A stretch of 39,426 nt of DNA from contig JBGTSB010000023.1 in the NCBI GenBank assembly GCA_041940525.1, positions 1 through 39,426 on the forward strand. The letters run 5' to 3'. Made by a program: the position numbers and the translations under genes. The notes under the pieces were generated by a model. That model was not told the DNA's origin. It made no database searches and saw only the letters and a list, made by a program, of their open reading frames with translations. Source of the stretch: JAKAXS01 sp041940525. GTDB taxonomy: Bacteria; Pseudomonadota; Alphaproteobacteria; Rhizobiales; Hyphomicrobiaceae. This document shows, one piece after another, positions 15,770-24,199 of this stretch. Every line of letters begins with the position of its first letter. The first letter of the stretch is position 1.

Positions 15770-17158
15770 ATGACTGATATTCCTGTTCGGTTCGTCCCGC
15801 GTGGGCGCGCTCCAATTAGTTTCGATGACATGGCATCTGCTCCGCCAGATTCTCTGGCCGGCATGGTTGCCCCTTCTAAGGCAGAATCTGAAAAGAGCCG
15901 CCGAGCTCTTATGGATCGCCGGATAGCTGCCGAACGCACGCCCCTGAACCGGCTTGTCGCGACAATGGATCGTGACGAATTCAAGGACATGTTCGGTAAC
16001 GTCAAGCTGCGCGAGAAAAAGGTCTCGACCAAAGCCGCTGTGACGAGTCAGGAGACGATGTTCACTGCCGACGCGCTCGAAATTCCAGATGCCCTCAAGG
16101 ACACGATTGCCTTCGCATACATCCCAACTCCAGTTCAATACTACTCGCCGCGTACTGTTCCTCCCAAACAAGATATCTACCATCTACGTCTTTCCGACGT
16201 GCAAATGGCTCTTAATGCGCCGAGGTGCCATCGCGGTGGTTTGACGGGTGCTAAAGTGCGGGTTGCGATGGCTGACAGCGGCTTCTGGCTACATCCTTAT
16301 TTTGTCCGTTCTGGTTTTCATCTGATACCGACCGAGTCGCCAGGATCCGGACCAGCAGATGAGGATGCATCCGGACATGGAACAGGCGAGTCGGCAAATA
16401 TTTTTGCCATCGCGCCGCAGGCCACCGTTTACGGCGTGAAACATGGGATAAGTGCGGCGGCAACTCTGGAACGGTGTATCGAGAAAAAGCCTCACGTGAT
16501 GACAAACTCGTGGGGCTGGAGTTGGGACACTAAATCACGTGATGACCTAAGACAAAATGATCCGCAAAGGTTCAACGAAGTTCTCGATGTTGAGCAAGTC
16601 ATAGGCGCCGCACTCGATCAAAACATTGTGGTCTTGTTTTCTGCGGGGAACGGGCACTTCGCGTTCCCCGCTAGTTTCCCAGGTGTAATCGCAGTGGGTG
16701 GGGTCACGTTGACCGAGAGCGGTGAGTTGGAGGCCTCATCTTACGCCAGCTCTTTTCAAAGCCAGATTTATCCTGGCCGAAACGTACCGGACGTTTGTGG
16801 CCTCGTAGGTCGTGCTGGCAGCGCGCCATTGACCGGCCACATCATGTTGCCAGTACCGCCGGGTAGCGACCTAGAAAACAGTAACTTCGTCAAATCAATT
16901 CCGGACATCGGTTGGGGCATCTTCTCAGGCACTTCTGCAGCGTGTCCCCAGACGGCCGGCCTTGTTGCGCTGCTCAAGCAGATCGATAACAATCTCACGC
17001 CCGCCCAGGTGCGGCAGGTGCTGGAGGCGCGTGCTTTTGACATAACTCGAGGCAAGACGGCGATGAAGGATGAGGCCGAGATTGGGACTGATCTTGCCAC
17101 TGGAGCCGGCTTAGTTGATGCCCTACGAGCATGCAGCTTTGTTGGCGGCATAGTTTAG
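15770..17158 (+). CDS. Subtilisin-like serine protease (S8), no signal peptide
   Basis: 462 aa. The catalytic triad is Asp169 (MADSGFW), His203 (SGHGTGES) and Ser389 (FSGTSAA), with oxyanion Asn294 (SAGNGH), so it should be active. About 155 residues precede the catalytic domain. They include a charged segment around 60-85 that may be a remnant prodomain, and a Pro/Tyr-rich linker. No signal peptide or membrane segment is visible, so it is either cytoplasmic or exported by another route. A GAGAGG box lies about 9 nt before the ATG. It forms a two-gene unit with the small protein at 15405, next to tRNA-Thr. No target protein is apparent. Confidence 0.93.
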   Translation: MTDIPVRFVPRGRAPISFDDMASAPPDSLAGMVAPSKAESEKSRRALMDRRIAAERTPLNRLVATMDRDEFKDMFGNVKLREKKVSTKAAVTSQETMFTADALEIPDALKDTIAFAYIPTPVQYYSPRTVPPKQDIYHLRLSDVQMALNAPRCHRGGLTGAKVRVAMADSGFWLHPYFVRSGFHLIPTESPGSGPADEDASGHGTGESANIFAIAPQATVYGVKHGISAAATLERCIEKKPHVMTNSWGWSWDTKSRDDLRQNDPQRFNEVLDVEQVIGAALDQNIVVLFSAGNGHFAFPASFPGVIAVGGVTLTESGELEASSYASSFQSQIYPGRNVPDVCGLVGRAGSAPLTGHIMLPVPPGSDLENSNFVKSIPDIGWGIFSGTSAACPQTAGLVALLKQIDNNLTPAQVRQVLEARAFDITRGKTAMKDEAEIGTDLATGAGLVDALRACSFVGGIV

Positions 17159-17356
17159 AACTTCCCAGGATATGCTCGTTTGGGCAGCAACCAATCCTAT
17201 GCTGCGGAGTTGGTCTATCTATCAGAGCTCGAATTCTCGTGCCGTGAACGCTTGCTCCGCAGTTACTAGACTACGCATTGTTGGCCATCGCGCTCTATCC
17301 TGGAAACGCTTTTCCGTTCAGTGTGTTAGAGGGAATATCGATGGGAGATTTGGGAA

Positions 17357-17431
17357 TGGTGCTGCCGGTGGGAATTGAACCCACGACCTCTTCGTTACCA
17401 ACGAAGTGCTCTACCCCTGAGCTACAGCAGC
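17357..17431 (-). tRNA. tRNA-Thr (anticodon GGT)
   Basis: On the minus strand, GCTGCTG at the 5' end (17431) pairs with CGGCAGC at the 3' end. The anticodon arm is CTTCG-TTGGTAA-CGAAG, reading GGT. The T arm is intact (GGTTCAATTCC). CCA is encoded (17359-17357). The 3' end faces the subtilase pair. Confidence 0.97.
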
Positions 17432-17701
17432 GTTATTGATTTCATTGGGAAAATACGGGCCTGGGTATCCCTGGCTACCGCTCTTGCTCCGATTGAGTAT
17501 GCATTCTCAACCGTCGGACCACGGCGTGGCCCTCAAGCTCTTCCCTCGTCAATCAGGGGCTAATACCCGATCCGCGCGGCCAGGTGCAAGGCAAAATGGG
17601 GGCGATCGGGGATTTGGCGTTGGGGCATCTGGCCAGCCACGTTCTTTCGGCCTATTTGGGTCTCATCCTCCGGTTTGGTCATAGCAGGCTTGAGCTAGGT
17701 C

Positions 17702-17833
17702 ATGGCATCTAACGACACGAAAACTCCGATGACGGAGGCGGATAAGCGCCAGCAGCGGCTGGAGCAGCAGCTGCGTGCCAATCTGCAAAAGCGCAAGGCT
17801 CAGGCCCGGGCGCGCCGCGACGCTGGCGGGTAG
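17702..17833 (+). CDS. Small conserved Lys/Arg/Gln-rich protein upstream of murA
   Basis: 43 residues, below usual cut-offs. A polar start (MASNDTKTPMTEADK) is followed by a helical basic stretch (RQQRLEQQLRANLQKRKAQA) ending in RARRDAGG. I recall similar tiny genes immediately before murA in many alphaproteobacteria, which supports its being real. No function is known to me. The ribosome site is weak (AGG about 5 nt upstream). It ends 141 bp before murA on the same strand. Confidence 0.65.
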   Translation: MASNDTKTPMTEADKRQQRLEQQLRANLQKRKAQARARRDAGG

Positions 17834-17974
17834 CGGCCTGGCAGCACCTGCGCGGCTGAAGCGCTTGCCCTATGTTGTGCGAAGCACGTATTCATGGCGG
17901 CTGAATTGGCCGGCAGGGCTTTCAGTCTGGGCAGAATGCTCGGAAAAGTACGAGACTTAGGGTAACGGGGCGGA

Positions 17975-19270
17975 ATGGATCGCATCAAGATCACGGGCGG
18001 AAACAAGCTCAACGGGGAAATTCCGATCTCCGGGGCCAAGAACGCGGCCTTGCCGTTGTTGATTGCTTCGCTGCTGACGCCAGACCGGTTGACGCTCAAG
18101 AACGTTCCCAATTTGGCGGACGTCAATCTGCTGACGCGCATCTTGCGCAATCACGGTGTTGACCTAGCGGTTGACGGGAAGCGGCCGGGTGTTAGCCCGC
18201 ACTTGGGCGAGACGTTTCATCTGACCGCGCGCGACATCGTCGATACCACGGCACCATACGAGATGGTTTCGCGGATGCGCGCATCGTTTTGGGTGCTGGG
18301 TCCGTTGCTGGCACGCATGGGGCAGGCGAAGGTCTCGCTGCCTGGCGGTTGTGCAATCGGAACGCGTCCCGTGGACATGCATCTCACCGGACTGAGGGCG
18401 CTGGGCGCTGATATCGATATCGATGCTGGCTATGTGCTGGCCAAAGCGCCGCCGGGTGGTCTTCGCGGTGGACGCATTCAATTTAACAAGGTCTCCGTAG
18501 GCGCGACGCATCAGGTGTTGCTTGCCGCCGCCTTGGCGAAGGGGGAGACTGTTATCGAGAACGCCGCGCGCGAGCCTGAAGTTGGCGACGTGGCGGAGTG
18601 TCTTTCCAAGATGGGTGTCAAGATCGAAGGGATCGGGACATCAACGCTGCATGTGCAGGGGCAAGACAGTTTGGAAGGCGCGGTGCATGCCGTTCTGCCG
18701 GATCGCATCGAGACCGGAACGTTCGCGTTCGCGGTTGCGGCGACGGGCGGTGATGTCACTCTCATGGGAACGCGACGGGATCTGCTTGCTAATGCGCTGG
18801 AGTCTCTTGCTGAGACCGGCGCGGAAGTGACTGACGTTGACGGCGGCATCCGCATCGTTCGCAACGGCGCGAGCATTGAACCGGTGACGATTGAAACGCA
18901 GCCGTTCCCTGGCTTTCCAACCGATCTGCAAGCACAGCTCATGGCACTGATGACGCGATCGGCTGGTACGAGCGTTATCCGTGAGACGATCTTTGAGAAC
19001 CGCTTTATGCACGTTCAAGAATTGGTGCGGTTAGGTGCGGACATTCAGCTTCACGGTGATACGGCGACGATAAAAGGTGTGAAGTCGCTTCGCGGTGCGC
19101 CCGTTATGGCGACAGATCTTCGCGCTTCGGTGAGCTTGGTCATAGCTGGTCTAATGGCCGAGGGCGAAACGATCATCAATCGCGTTTATCATCTGGACCG
19201 CGGCTTTGAGCAGCTGGAACAGAAGCTATCGCGTTGTGGGGCCGCGATTGAACGGTTGTCCAGCGGATAG
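17975..19270 (+). CDS. murA: UDP-N-acetylglucosamine 1-carboxyvinyltransferase
   Basis: First committed step of peptidoglycan synthesis: transfers enolpyruvate from PEP to UDP-GlcNAc. 431 aa, full length. It starts MDRIKITGGNKLNGEIPISG with the PEP-contacting Lys22 of AKNAALP. The catalytic Cys is Cys126 in GGCAIGTRPVDMHL, so a fosfomycin-sensitive form is expected. The rest of the two-lobed EPSP-like fold is intact (DRIETGTFAFAVAATGG, FPTDLQAQLMALM). It lies downstream of the small basic ORF. No downstream terminator is obvious. Confidence 0.98.
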   Translation: MDRIKITGGNKLNGEIPISGAKNAALPLLIASLLTPDRLTLKNVPNLADVNLLTRILRNHGVDLAVDGKRPGVSPHLGETFHLTARDIVDTTAPYEMVSRMRASFWVLGPLLARMGQAKVSLPGGCAIGTRPVDMHLTGLRALGADIDIDAGYVLAKAPPGGLRGGRIQFNKVSVGATHQVLLAAALAKGETVIENAAREPEVGDVAECLSKMGVKIEGIGTSTLHVQGQDSLEGAVHAVLPDRIETGTFAFAVAATGGDVTLMGTRRDLLANALESLAETGAEVTDVDGGIRIVRNGASIEPVTIETQPFPGFPTDLQAQLMALMTRSAGTSVIRETIFENRFMHVQELVRLGADIQLHGDTATIKGVKSLRGAPVMATDLRASVSLVIAGLMAEGETIINRVYHLDRGFEQLEQKLSRCGAAIERLSSG

Positions 19271-19443
19271 GTTCGCCGTGTGGGTTTCCTCAAGCCTCAT
19301 ACTTAATTTTCATGTTGTGTGCTGGGCCGTGTAACAAAACGGCAGGCGCGTGCGAACCTCTATCAAGCTCGCACATGAGACGGCCGCTCAAGGCGCAGCG
19401 AAAACGCTAAACGTCAACACACCATCATCACATGAGGTTAGTT

Positions 19444-19725
19444 ATGAAAACGCATTTTCTTGCGGCGGTTCTGTTCGCCCTGACGTCTTCGGCTGCTGTT
19501 GCTCAGAACATCACTGAGAAGGCCATGCAAGATCATCCCGGCCATACTGGCGCTGGCGTGACCGCGCAGCCCACGGCTATTCCGTCCTCTGGTTCTGCTA
19601 CTCAGAAAGCCATGCAAGATCATCCGGGCGTAACCGGGTCGGCAAGCTCATTTGCGCCTGCGACGAACGTTCCGGACAACAGCCTTGCTGCCAAGGTTCA
19701 GCGCGACCGGTTGCAGTATAACTAA
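19444..19725 (+). CDS. Small exported protein with two AMQDHPG repeats
   Basis: 93 aa. Signal peptide MKTHFLAAVLFALTSSAAVA then QNI. The mature part carries two copies of a 10-residue motif: TEKAMQDHPGHTG at about 24-36 and TQKAMQDHPGVTG at about 55-67. They are separated by Pro/Thr/Ser linkers, and the chain ends VQRDRLQYN. The start at 19444 has a GAGGTTA box; the in-frame ATG at 19432 overlaps that box. The family is not recognised. His/Asp in each repeat could bind metal, but nothing proves it. It is followed by a strong hairpin at 19735. Confidence 0.8.
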   Translation: MKTHFLAAVLFALTSSAAVAQNITEKAMQDHPGHTGAGVTAQPTAIPSSGSATQKAMQDHPGVTGSASSFAPATNVPDNSLAAKVQRDRLQYN

Positions 19726-19734
19726 CGAGGAAAT

Positions 19735-19766
19735 GGCCGGCGGATGGCCCGTCCATTCCGCCGGCC
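19735..19766 (+). terminator. Strong GC hairpin, probable terminator
   Basis: GGCCGGCGGA (19735-19744) pairs with TCCGCCGGCC (19757-19766); inside, TGG pairs with CCA. It begins 9 nt after the stop of the AMQDHPG gene. The T stretch after it is poor (GTTTA). It also separates that gene from the convergent receiver-like gene. Confidence 0.55.
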
Positions 19767-19776
19767 GTCCGGCCGT

Positions 19777-20157
19777 TTAGGAGCGGCCGGTTTCGGCAGG
19801 TGCCCTCCCCGCTGCCGACGTCCTTTCATGGCTGGCTGTGTTGGCAACAGATATCAGCTCGGCCATGCAGCCCGCAGTGTCGTCCGTGCCACCGCCGAGC
19901 ACGCCGCCGTAGTACATAAACGGCACGTTAAGCTCAGCGAGCTGGGAACATAATGGCAAGGACGCGCCATGCTCGACGCAGTCGAGAATTGCGCCATCTA
20001 TCCTTTTCCGTTTCATGAGCATCATTGCGGTATGGACGTTGCCGACAACATGAACGGCCGCGCCAAGGCGGACGAGCGATGAACGCAGCTTCGTGCCTTC
20101 GTCGCTCTTGCCTTCAACAACGAGAACGCTTCTGCCAGACAATATATGTGGGTTCAT
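19777..20157 (-). CDS. Degenerate response-regulator receiver protein
   Basis: 126 aa with a receiver-like start (GRSVLVVEGKSDEGTKLRSS) and a candidate phospho-acceptor Asp59 (DGAILDCVEHG). The usual acidic pair is reduced (VEGK in place of VEDD). The conserved Lys and its cis-Pro near the end are not visible, so it may not be phosphorylated. The C-terminus is an Ala/Arg/Glu tail. The start is uncertain. ATG 20157 has AAGGA directly abutting it, which is too close, and the frame is open to 20277 with a His/Ala-rich extension. It lies downstream of opgG on the same strand. Confidence 0.6.
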   Translation of the reverse strand: MNPHILSGRSVLVVEGKSDEGTKLRSSLVRLGAAVHVVGNVHTAMMLMKRKRIDGAILDCVEHGASLPLCSQLAELNVPFMYYGGVLGGGTDDTAGCMAELISVANTASHERTSAAGRAPAETGRS

Positions 20158-20364
20158 TCCTTGGGTACCCGCGTGCGCGATACCGGTCGCGCGTTCCGCT
20201 AGGAGCAAGGCACCTGAATGCCCGCAGTCCCAAACGACAGCCGCAATGTGATGAGCAGCGTGCGACTGACTATGCAAGATTGCTGCTAGCGCGACGCTAC
20301 CGCGCCTGACGCGTTTGTCCAGGAAATTTGATTGTGCGTTGCACTCTCGTGGAGCCCCGGTCTG

Positions 20365-21885
20365 TTAGGACGGATTTTTTTCTGTGCGGGTCCATTGGTA
20401 GAGCCAAACTTCAGAATCCTTACCGTTGATGCCGCCGAGTTCGCATCGCAGTTCCACCATCTTGGCTTGGCCTGGTTCAAACAGAAAGGAAACGCGCAAT
20501 CCATCCGTCATAGGATTAGGCTGCACGGCGACGGACGAGACCGTTCCGTCGGTCGCGTTGACGATGGCCGTTGGAGCGTCGCTTACTGTCTCGTTGAGTT
20601 TGTAATCGATCACGAACCGTTGCACGCCTTGATTGATGGCTGGCTGGTCTGGTGTGCCGGAGCGACTCCAGTTCACAGTTGCGGCCAATGCATCTGATTT
20701 GACATCATTTGGCCAGCTGAGGCGGTAGTTGAAATCGTAGCGCTTGCGCGGCTGCAGAGGTCGTTCCGGCCGCCATTGCGCGACAATGTTGTCGTGAACT
20801 TCGCTCTCGGTTGGAATTTCGAAAAGCTCAACTGCCCCTGCGCCCCAGTCGTTTGTCGGCTCTATCCAGGCGCTCGGACGCTCATGATAGTTCGCCTCCA
20901 GATCCGCATAGAGTGTGAAGTCGCGCTGGCGTTGCATAAGGCCGAAGCCCGCTGGGGCGTAGCTTCCAAAGCTGCTAGCGCGCAGCGCCTGCGTGTTGCG
21001 CAACGGGCGCCAGATCTGCTCGCCATTGCTATTGCGGATCAGCAGTCCGTCTGAATCATGGACTTGCGGGCGATAGTCCGTCTTGTGGTGAAAGCCGTCT
21101 CCGATCGCGTAGTAGTACATGCTGGACAGCGGTGCGATGCCGGTGGTGGTCAGTTCGCGCCGGGGAAACAAGGCCGAGAGCACGTCAACGGTCGTCGGGT
21201 TGCCGGGGTGAACTGTGAAGGTGTAGGCGCCTGTCACCGAGGGGCTGTCGAGCAAGGCATGGAAGACGAGCCGGTCCGGACTGTCAGGTTCTTCGATCCA
21301 GAAACTTGTGAAGCGGGGAAATTCTTCACTGCGTGGTTGGCCAGCATCAATGCTCAGCCCGCGCGCGGAGAGACCATATTTTTGTCCGGTCGAAAGCGCG
21401 CGGAAGTAGCTCGCACCTTGGAAGACAATGACCTCGTCCATCATCTCAGGATTGTTGAGGGGGGCGGTTACTCGGAACCCGGAGATGCCGAGGTTAGCCT
21501 TGGGTGGAATTTTGCGTTCCGGCAGATTGTGTTGGTAGTATCCGGCTGGCACTTGGACAGGCGAGAACACGCCATCTTTTGCGCGGTAGATGCGGATCGG
21601 GGTGTCAAAACGCGAGCCTAATGGCATCGGGTGGATCTCAAAGCCAAGATCTCGATCGGCCCAAATCTGGTTTCCCGGCCGAACACGGATGCCGAGGTAG
21701 TCAATATAGCTGATGGCTGAAACGGCTGGATGGCGCTCCGGTTCTTGGTAGGGGCTGGTGGCCAATGTTTTAGCGTGCGCGATGATCTGAGTGCGAATAG
21801 CGCTTGTATCGGCGTGAGCTGCTGCCGCCGTGCTTATAGTGGCAGCGACGGCGGCGGCTATGAAACTAAGTGGTTTGGCAATCAT
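20365..21885 (-). CDS. opgG: Periplasmic glucan biosynthesis protein MdoG/OpgG family
   Basis: Acts in the periplasm on the glucan backbone of osmoregulated periplasmic glucans. 506 aa from the ATG at 21885, with a signal peptide (MIAKPLSFIAAAVAATISTA, then AAAHA). Family landmarks are SAISYIDYLGIRVRP, GYYQHNLPERKIPP, GASYFRALSTGQKYGLSARG, PLSSMYYYAIGDG and the DSDGL segment. GTG 21951 and ATG 21933 are in-frame alternatives that would add 16-22 polar residues. OpgD is a possible alternative name. The synthase partner opgH is not in the window. Confidence 0.93.
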   Translation of the reverse strand: MIAKPLSFIAAAVAATISTAAAAHADTSAIRTQIIAHAKTLATSPYQEPERHPAVSAISYIDYLGIRVRPGNQIWADRDLGFEIHPMPLGSRFDTPIRIYRAKDGVFSPVQVPAGYYQHNLPERKIPPKANLGISGFRVTAPLNNPEMMDEVIVFQGASYFRALSTGQKYGLSARGLSIDAGQPRSEEFPRFTSFWIEEPDSPDRLVFHALLDSPSVTGAYTFTVHPGNPTTVDVLSALFPRRELTTTGIAPLSSMYYYAIGDGFHHKTDYRPQVHDSDGLLIRNSNGEQIWRPLRNTQALRASSFGSYAPAGFGLMQRQRDFTLYADLEANYHERPSAWIEPTNDWGAGAVELFEIPTESEVHDNIVAQWRPERPLQPRKRYDFNYRLSWPNDVKSDALAATVNWSRSGTPDQPAINQGVQRFVIDYKLNETVSDAPTAIVNATDGTVSSVAVQPNPMTDGLRVSFLFEPGQAKMVELRCELGGINGKDSEVWLYQWTRTEKNPS

Positions 21886-21999
21886 TGCCGCGCTGGACCC
21901 TGAATTATGACCGGACAGTAGAGCATCCGACATTGTGCCGGAAATTGCCACCGACTGACAAGTTACCGGTTCGTAGTCCCGCGAAACGGACGTTCCGGG

Positions 22000-23502
22000 T
22001 CAATTGATGGGCTTTTGCCGTAGAGTCAGGATTATTCCGGCAACGCAAGCGACGATTGCCACGTTGACGTAGAGTGCCATAGGGTCAGTGGCTTTGTCGC
22101 TCCACAGTGCTATGTGCGTTGAGGCGGCGAAGGTGAGTAGCACTGCGGTTCCTGTTTTGAAGATCCAGGAGACCGCGCCAGTGCCTTTCATGATGATCGA
22201 AAGGCCAAGCGTCGCAAGTGTCAGCAACAGGTAAGTGGTCAGGATCAGCGCGTCGGACGCCGTTAGCAGGCCCGTGATGATTGACCCTGCGATTGCGAGC
22301 GGCTGGCCCCAACCGACGGCTGTCCATATGCGCTCCCAGTGAGGAGCAGGGCGTCCGGCATCGCGCCGTCTGGCAAGCCAAATTGTGACGCCGGTGTAGG
22401 TCACGACGCTTAACGCTAGGCCGAGGATGCCGTAAAGCAGTTTTACGGGCATGCCGCCAAACCAGCCGAAATGAACCGGTTGCAGCGCGCCAAGGATTTG
22501 TTTTCCGATTGATCCTTCTTCGACGCCGTTATCACCGAGCAGTTTGCCGTTGCCATCAAAATTGTACGCGTTGGCGAAGGCTAGGTGACCTGGCGTGCTC
22601 ATGCCGACAGAGGCGATTTGTCCGGCTTTGCCGATGTGCTGGATGTTGGCGTTTGCAAAAACAGCCTCTGGCTTGCGTTCCTGGATCGAGCGGATCATGG
22701 CCTGCAGGTCAGGTATCGGCGCTGCCGTTTCATCCGCGCTGGGCCGTGGTCCGAGGACTTCGGCAAATGCCCGCTCGGAGTCGCCGTCGTAGGCAGCTAG
22801 CGCCAGCACGCCGACCACGAGTGTCGATAGCCCCAAGAGCGCGCCGGTCACGGAGACCGCGATGTGAAACGGCAGTCCCCAGACACTGAGCCGGTTGTGC
22901 AGATCGGCTTCCTGGAGTCTGCGAGAACCACCCCAGCGGAAGGCGAAGGCGTCCTTGAATATGCGAGGATGCGAAAGCACGCCCGATACAATGGAAGATA
23001 AAAGCGCTACACCGGTTAGCCCGACGAGAAACAGACCCCAAGTGTTGGGCAGGTGAAGGTGGATGTGAAGGTCTGTGATGAAGTGGGTCCAGGGTGCTTT
23101 GATGCGCGACACCAGGTTGCCGTCCGCATCCGCTAGCCAACTGCCCTCCACGCCGGTTTCATGGTCGTGGTAATGAACGGACAGTCGCGGATCGCGCCAG
23201 CTGGGCCCGAGGATGGTGAGATCGTGGCCGCCGTTGTCTTTGACGGCTTGTGCGTAGCCTTGTTGAGTGACTGCGCCGATGGCCGAAGTTGATGCTGGCT
23301 GGAAGATGAGAGGGGATGTCGGTTGTTCCCACCTTTGCAGCTCAAACATAAAGACGACGATCGTTCCGCTCAGGCAGACAATGTAGATCAGCGCGGCAAA
23401 GGCCAGCCCAAGCGCTGAATGGCCGGCCAACATGGCGCGCACAAAATTTGGCGGCAGGAATGGGCGGCGCTTGGCTGTGGTCTTTGCGATGTGGACATTC
23501 AT
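22000..23502 (-). CDS. PepSY-associated transmembrane protein
   Basis: 500 aa inner-membrane protein of the PepSY_TM type, often linked with iron-siderophore or respiratory functions. The first span (LGLAFAALIYIVCLSGTIVV) is followed by a large periplasmic PepSY-bearing loop. The second and third spans are near WGLFLVGLTGVALLSSIVSG and AVSVTGALLGLSTLVVGVLA. Another loop, the fourth span (YGILGLALSVVTYTGVTIWL) and a C-terminal bundle of three or more helices follow. The C-terminal bundle is an addition to the basic four-helix form. The start codon overlaps the stop of the upstream gene (TGATG), so translation is coupled. No TonB receptor gene is nearby. Confidence 0.88.
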   Translation of the reverse strand: MNVHIAKTTAKRRPFLPPNFVRAMLAGHSALGLAFAALIYIVCLSGTIVVFMFELQRWEQPTSPLIFQPASTSAIGAVTQQGYAQAVKDNGGHDLTILGPSWRDPRLSVHYHDHETGVEGSWLADADGNLVSRIKAPWTHFITDLHIHLHLPNTWGLFLVGLTGVALLSSIVSGVLSHPRIFKDAFAFRWGGSRRLQEADLHNRLSVWGLPFHIAVSVTGALLGLSTLVVGVLALAAYDGDSERAFAEVLGPRPSADETAAPIPDLQAMIRSIQERKPEAVFANANIQHIGKAGQIASVGMSTPGHLAFANAYNFDGNGKLLGDNGVEEGSIGKQILGALQPVHFGWFGGMPVKLLYGILGLALSVVTYTGVTIWLARRRDAGRPAPHWERIWTAVGWGQPLAIAGSIITGLLTASDALILTTYLLLTLATLGLSIIMKGTGAVSWIFKTGTAVLLTFAASTHIALWSDKATDPMALYVNVAIVACVAGIILTLRQKPIN

Positions 23503-24083
23503 CAGGTTAGCACCTTGGGCAGGAAGGCTATGCCATATCCGGCGGCGGACAGACAGACCAGGATGATCGTGGCGCGTATGAGTTTCGGATCGCTGAGCGT
23601 CCAGGCCATGCCGGCACCCCAGAGGACGGGCACGAGAATGCCGCCGATGACAATACGGTCGGGTGCGTCCATTGGCATGGAGACCGCGAAGGCAACGCCG
23701 AGGCCGATTGAGGCGATGCCGGCCAGTACGATGGCGAGCAGGCTTTTGCCGATGGCTCGTGGCCAGTTCGTCGGCCGTTGTTCGGGTTCAAGGGCGAGGT
23801 CCGATGTATCGCGCGGACCGGTGGTTCTACGTTGCACGGTCGCGGCAATTAAGGCGTAGGCAACGGCAGAGATTGCGAGAAGGCCAAAGGCGGTGCCAAG
23901 CTCACCGCTCCAGACCTGGGAGAAGATGAGAAAACCCGCGAAGATCAGCGCCCAGCCGGCCAAGACTTTGTAGCGGCCGGATTTCCGGTTCGCCCAGCGG
24001 CTGCGCAGCACCAAGAGCCCCGCCAGCAGGAAGATCACGGCCGCTAGTGCGCCGGCCCAGTGAAGGATTGTCGCCTCAGTCAA
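23502..24083 (-). CDS. Multi-span membrane protein coupled to the PepSY protein
   Basis: 193 aa with about six hydrophobic segments (AGALAAVIFLLAGLLVL, VLAGWALIFAGFLIF, FGLLAISAVAYALIAATV, SLLAIVLAGIASIGLGVAF, IVIGGILVPVLWGAGMAW, ATIILVCLSAAGYGIAF). A charged cytoplasmic loop lies in the middle. The start is TTG at 24083; there is no ATG near the N-terminus. Its TGA overlaps the ATG of the PepSY gene by one base. Family not recognised. Tight coupling suggests the two proteins form one complex. Confidence 0.82.
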   Translation of the reverse strand: MTEATILHWAGALAAVIFLLAGLLVLRSRWANRKSGRYKVLAGWALIFAGFLIFSQVWSGELGTAFGLLAISAVAYALIAATVQRRTTGPRDTSDLALEPEQRPTNWPRAIGKSLLAIVLAGIASIGLGVAFAVSMPMDAPDRIVIGGILVPVLWGAGMAWTLSDPKLIRATIILVCLSAAGYGIAFLPKVLT

Positions 24084-24199
24084 GCTGATGACCCTTTGCG
24101 TTTCAGGCTAGAAGCTTGATGCCTTTACGGCAAAGGCCGGGAATTGTCGACAGAAAGTGTCATGAAATTGACGGGCAATCAGTGCCGTCCGTGCGCATC

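Noticed and set aside
15240..17431. Genomic island with attachment repeats at tRNA-Thr
   Set aside because: No integrase gene and no convincing direct repeat of the tRNA 3' end; only a 9-base match (GGTGCTGCC near 15512) was found.
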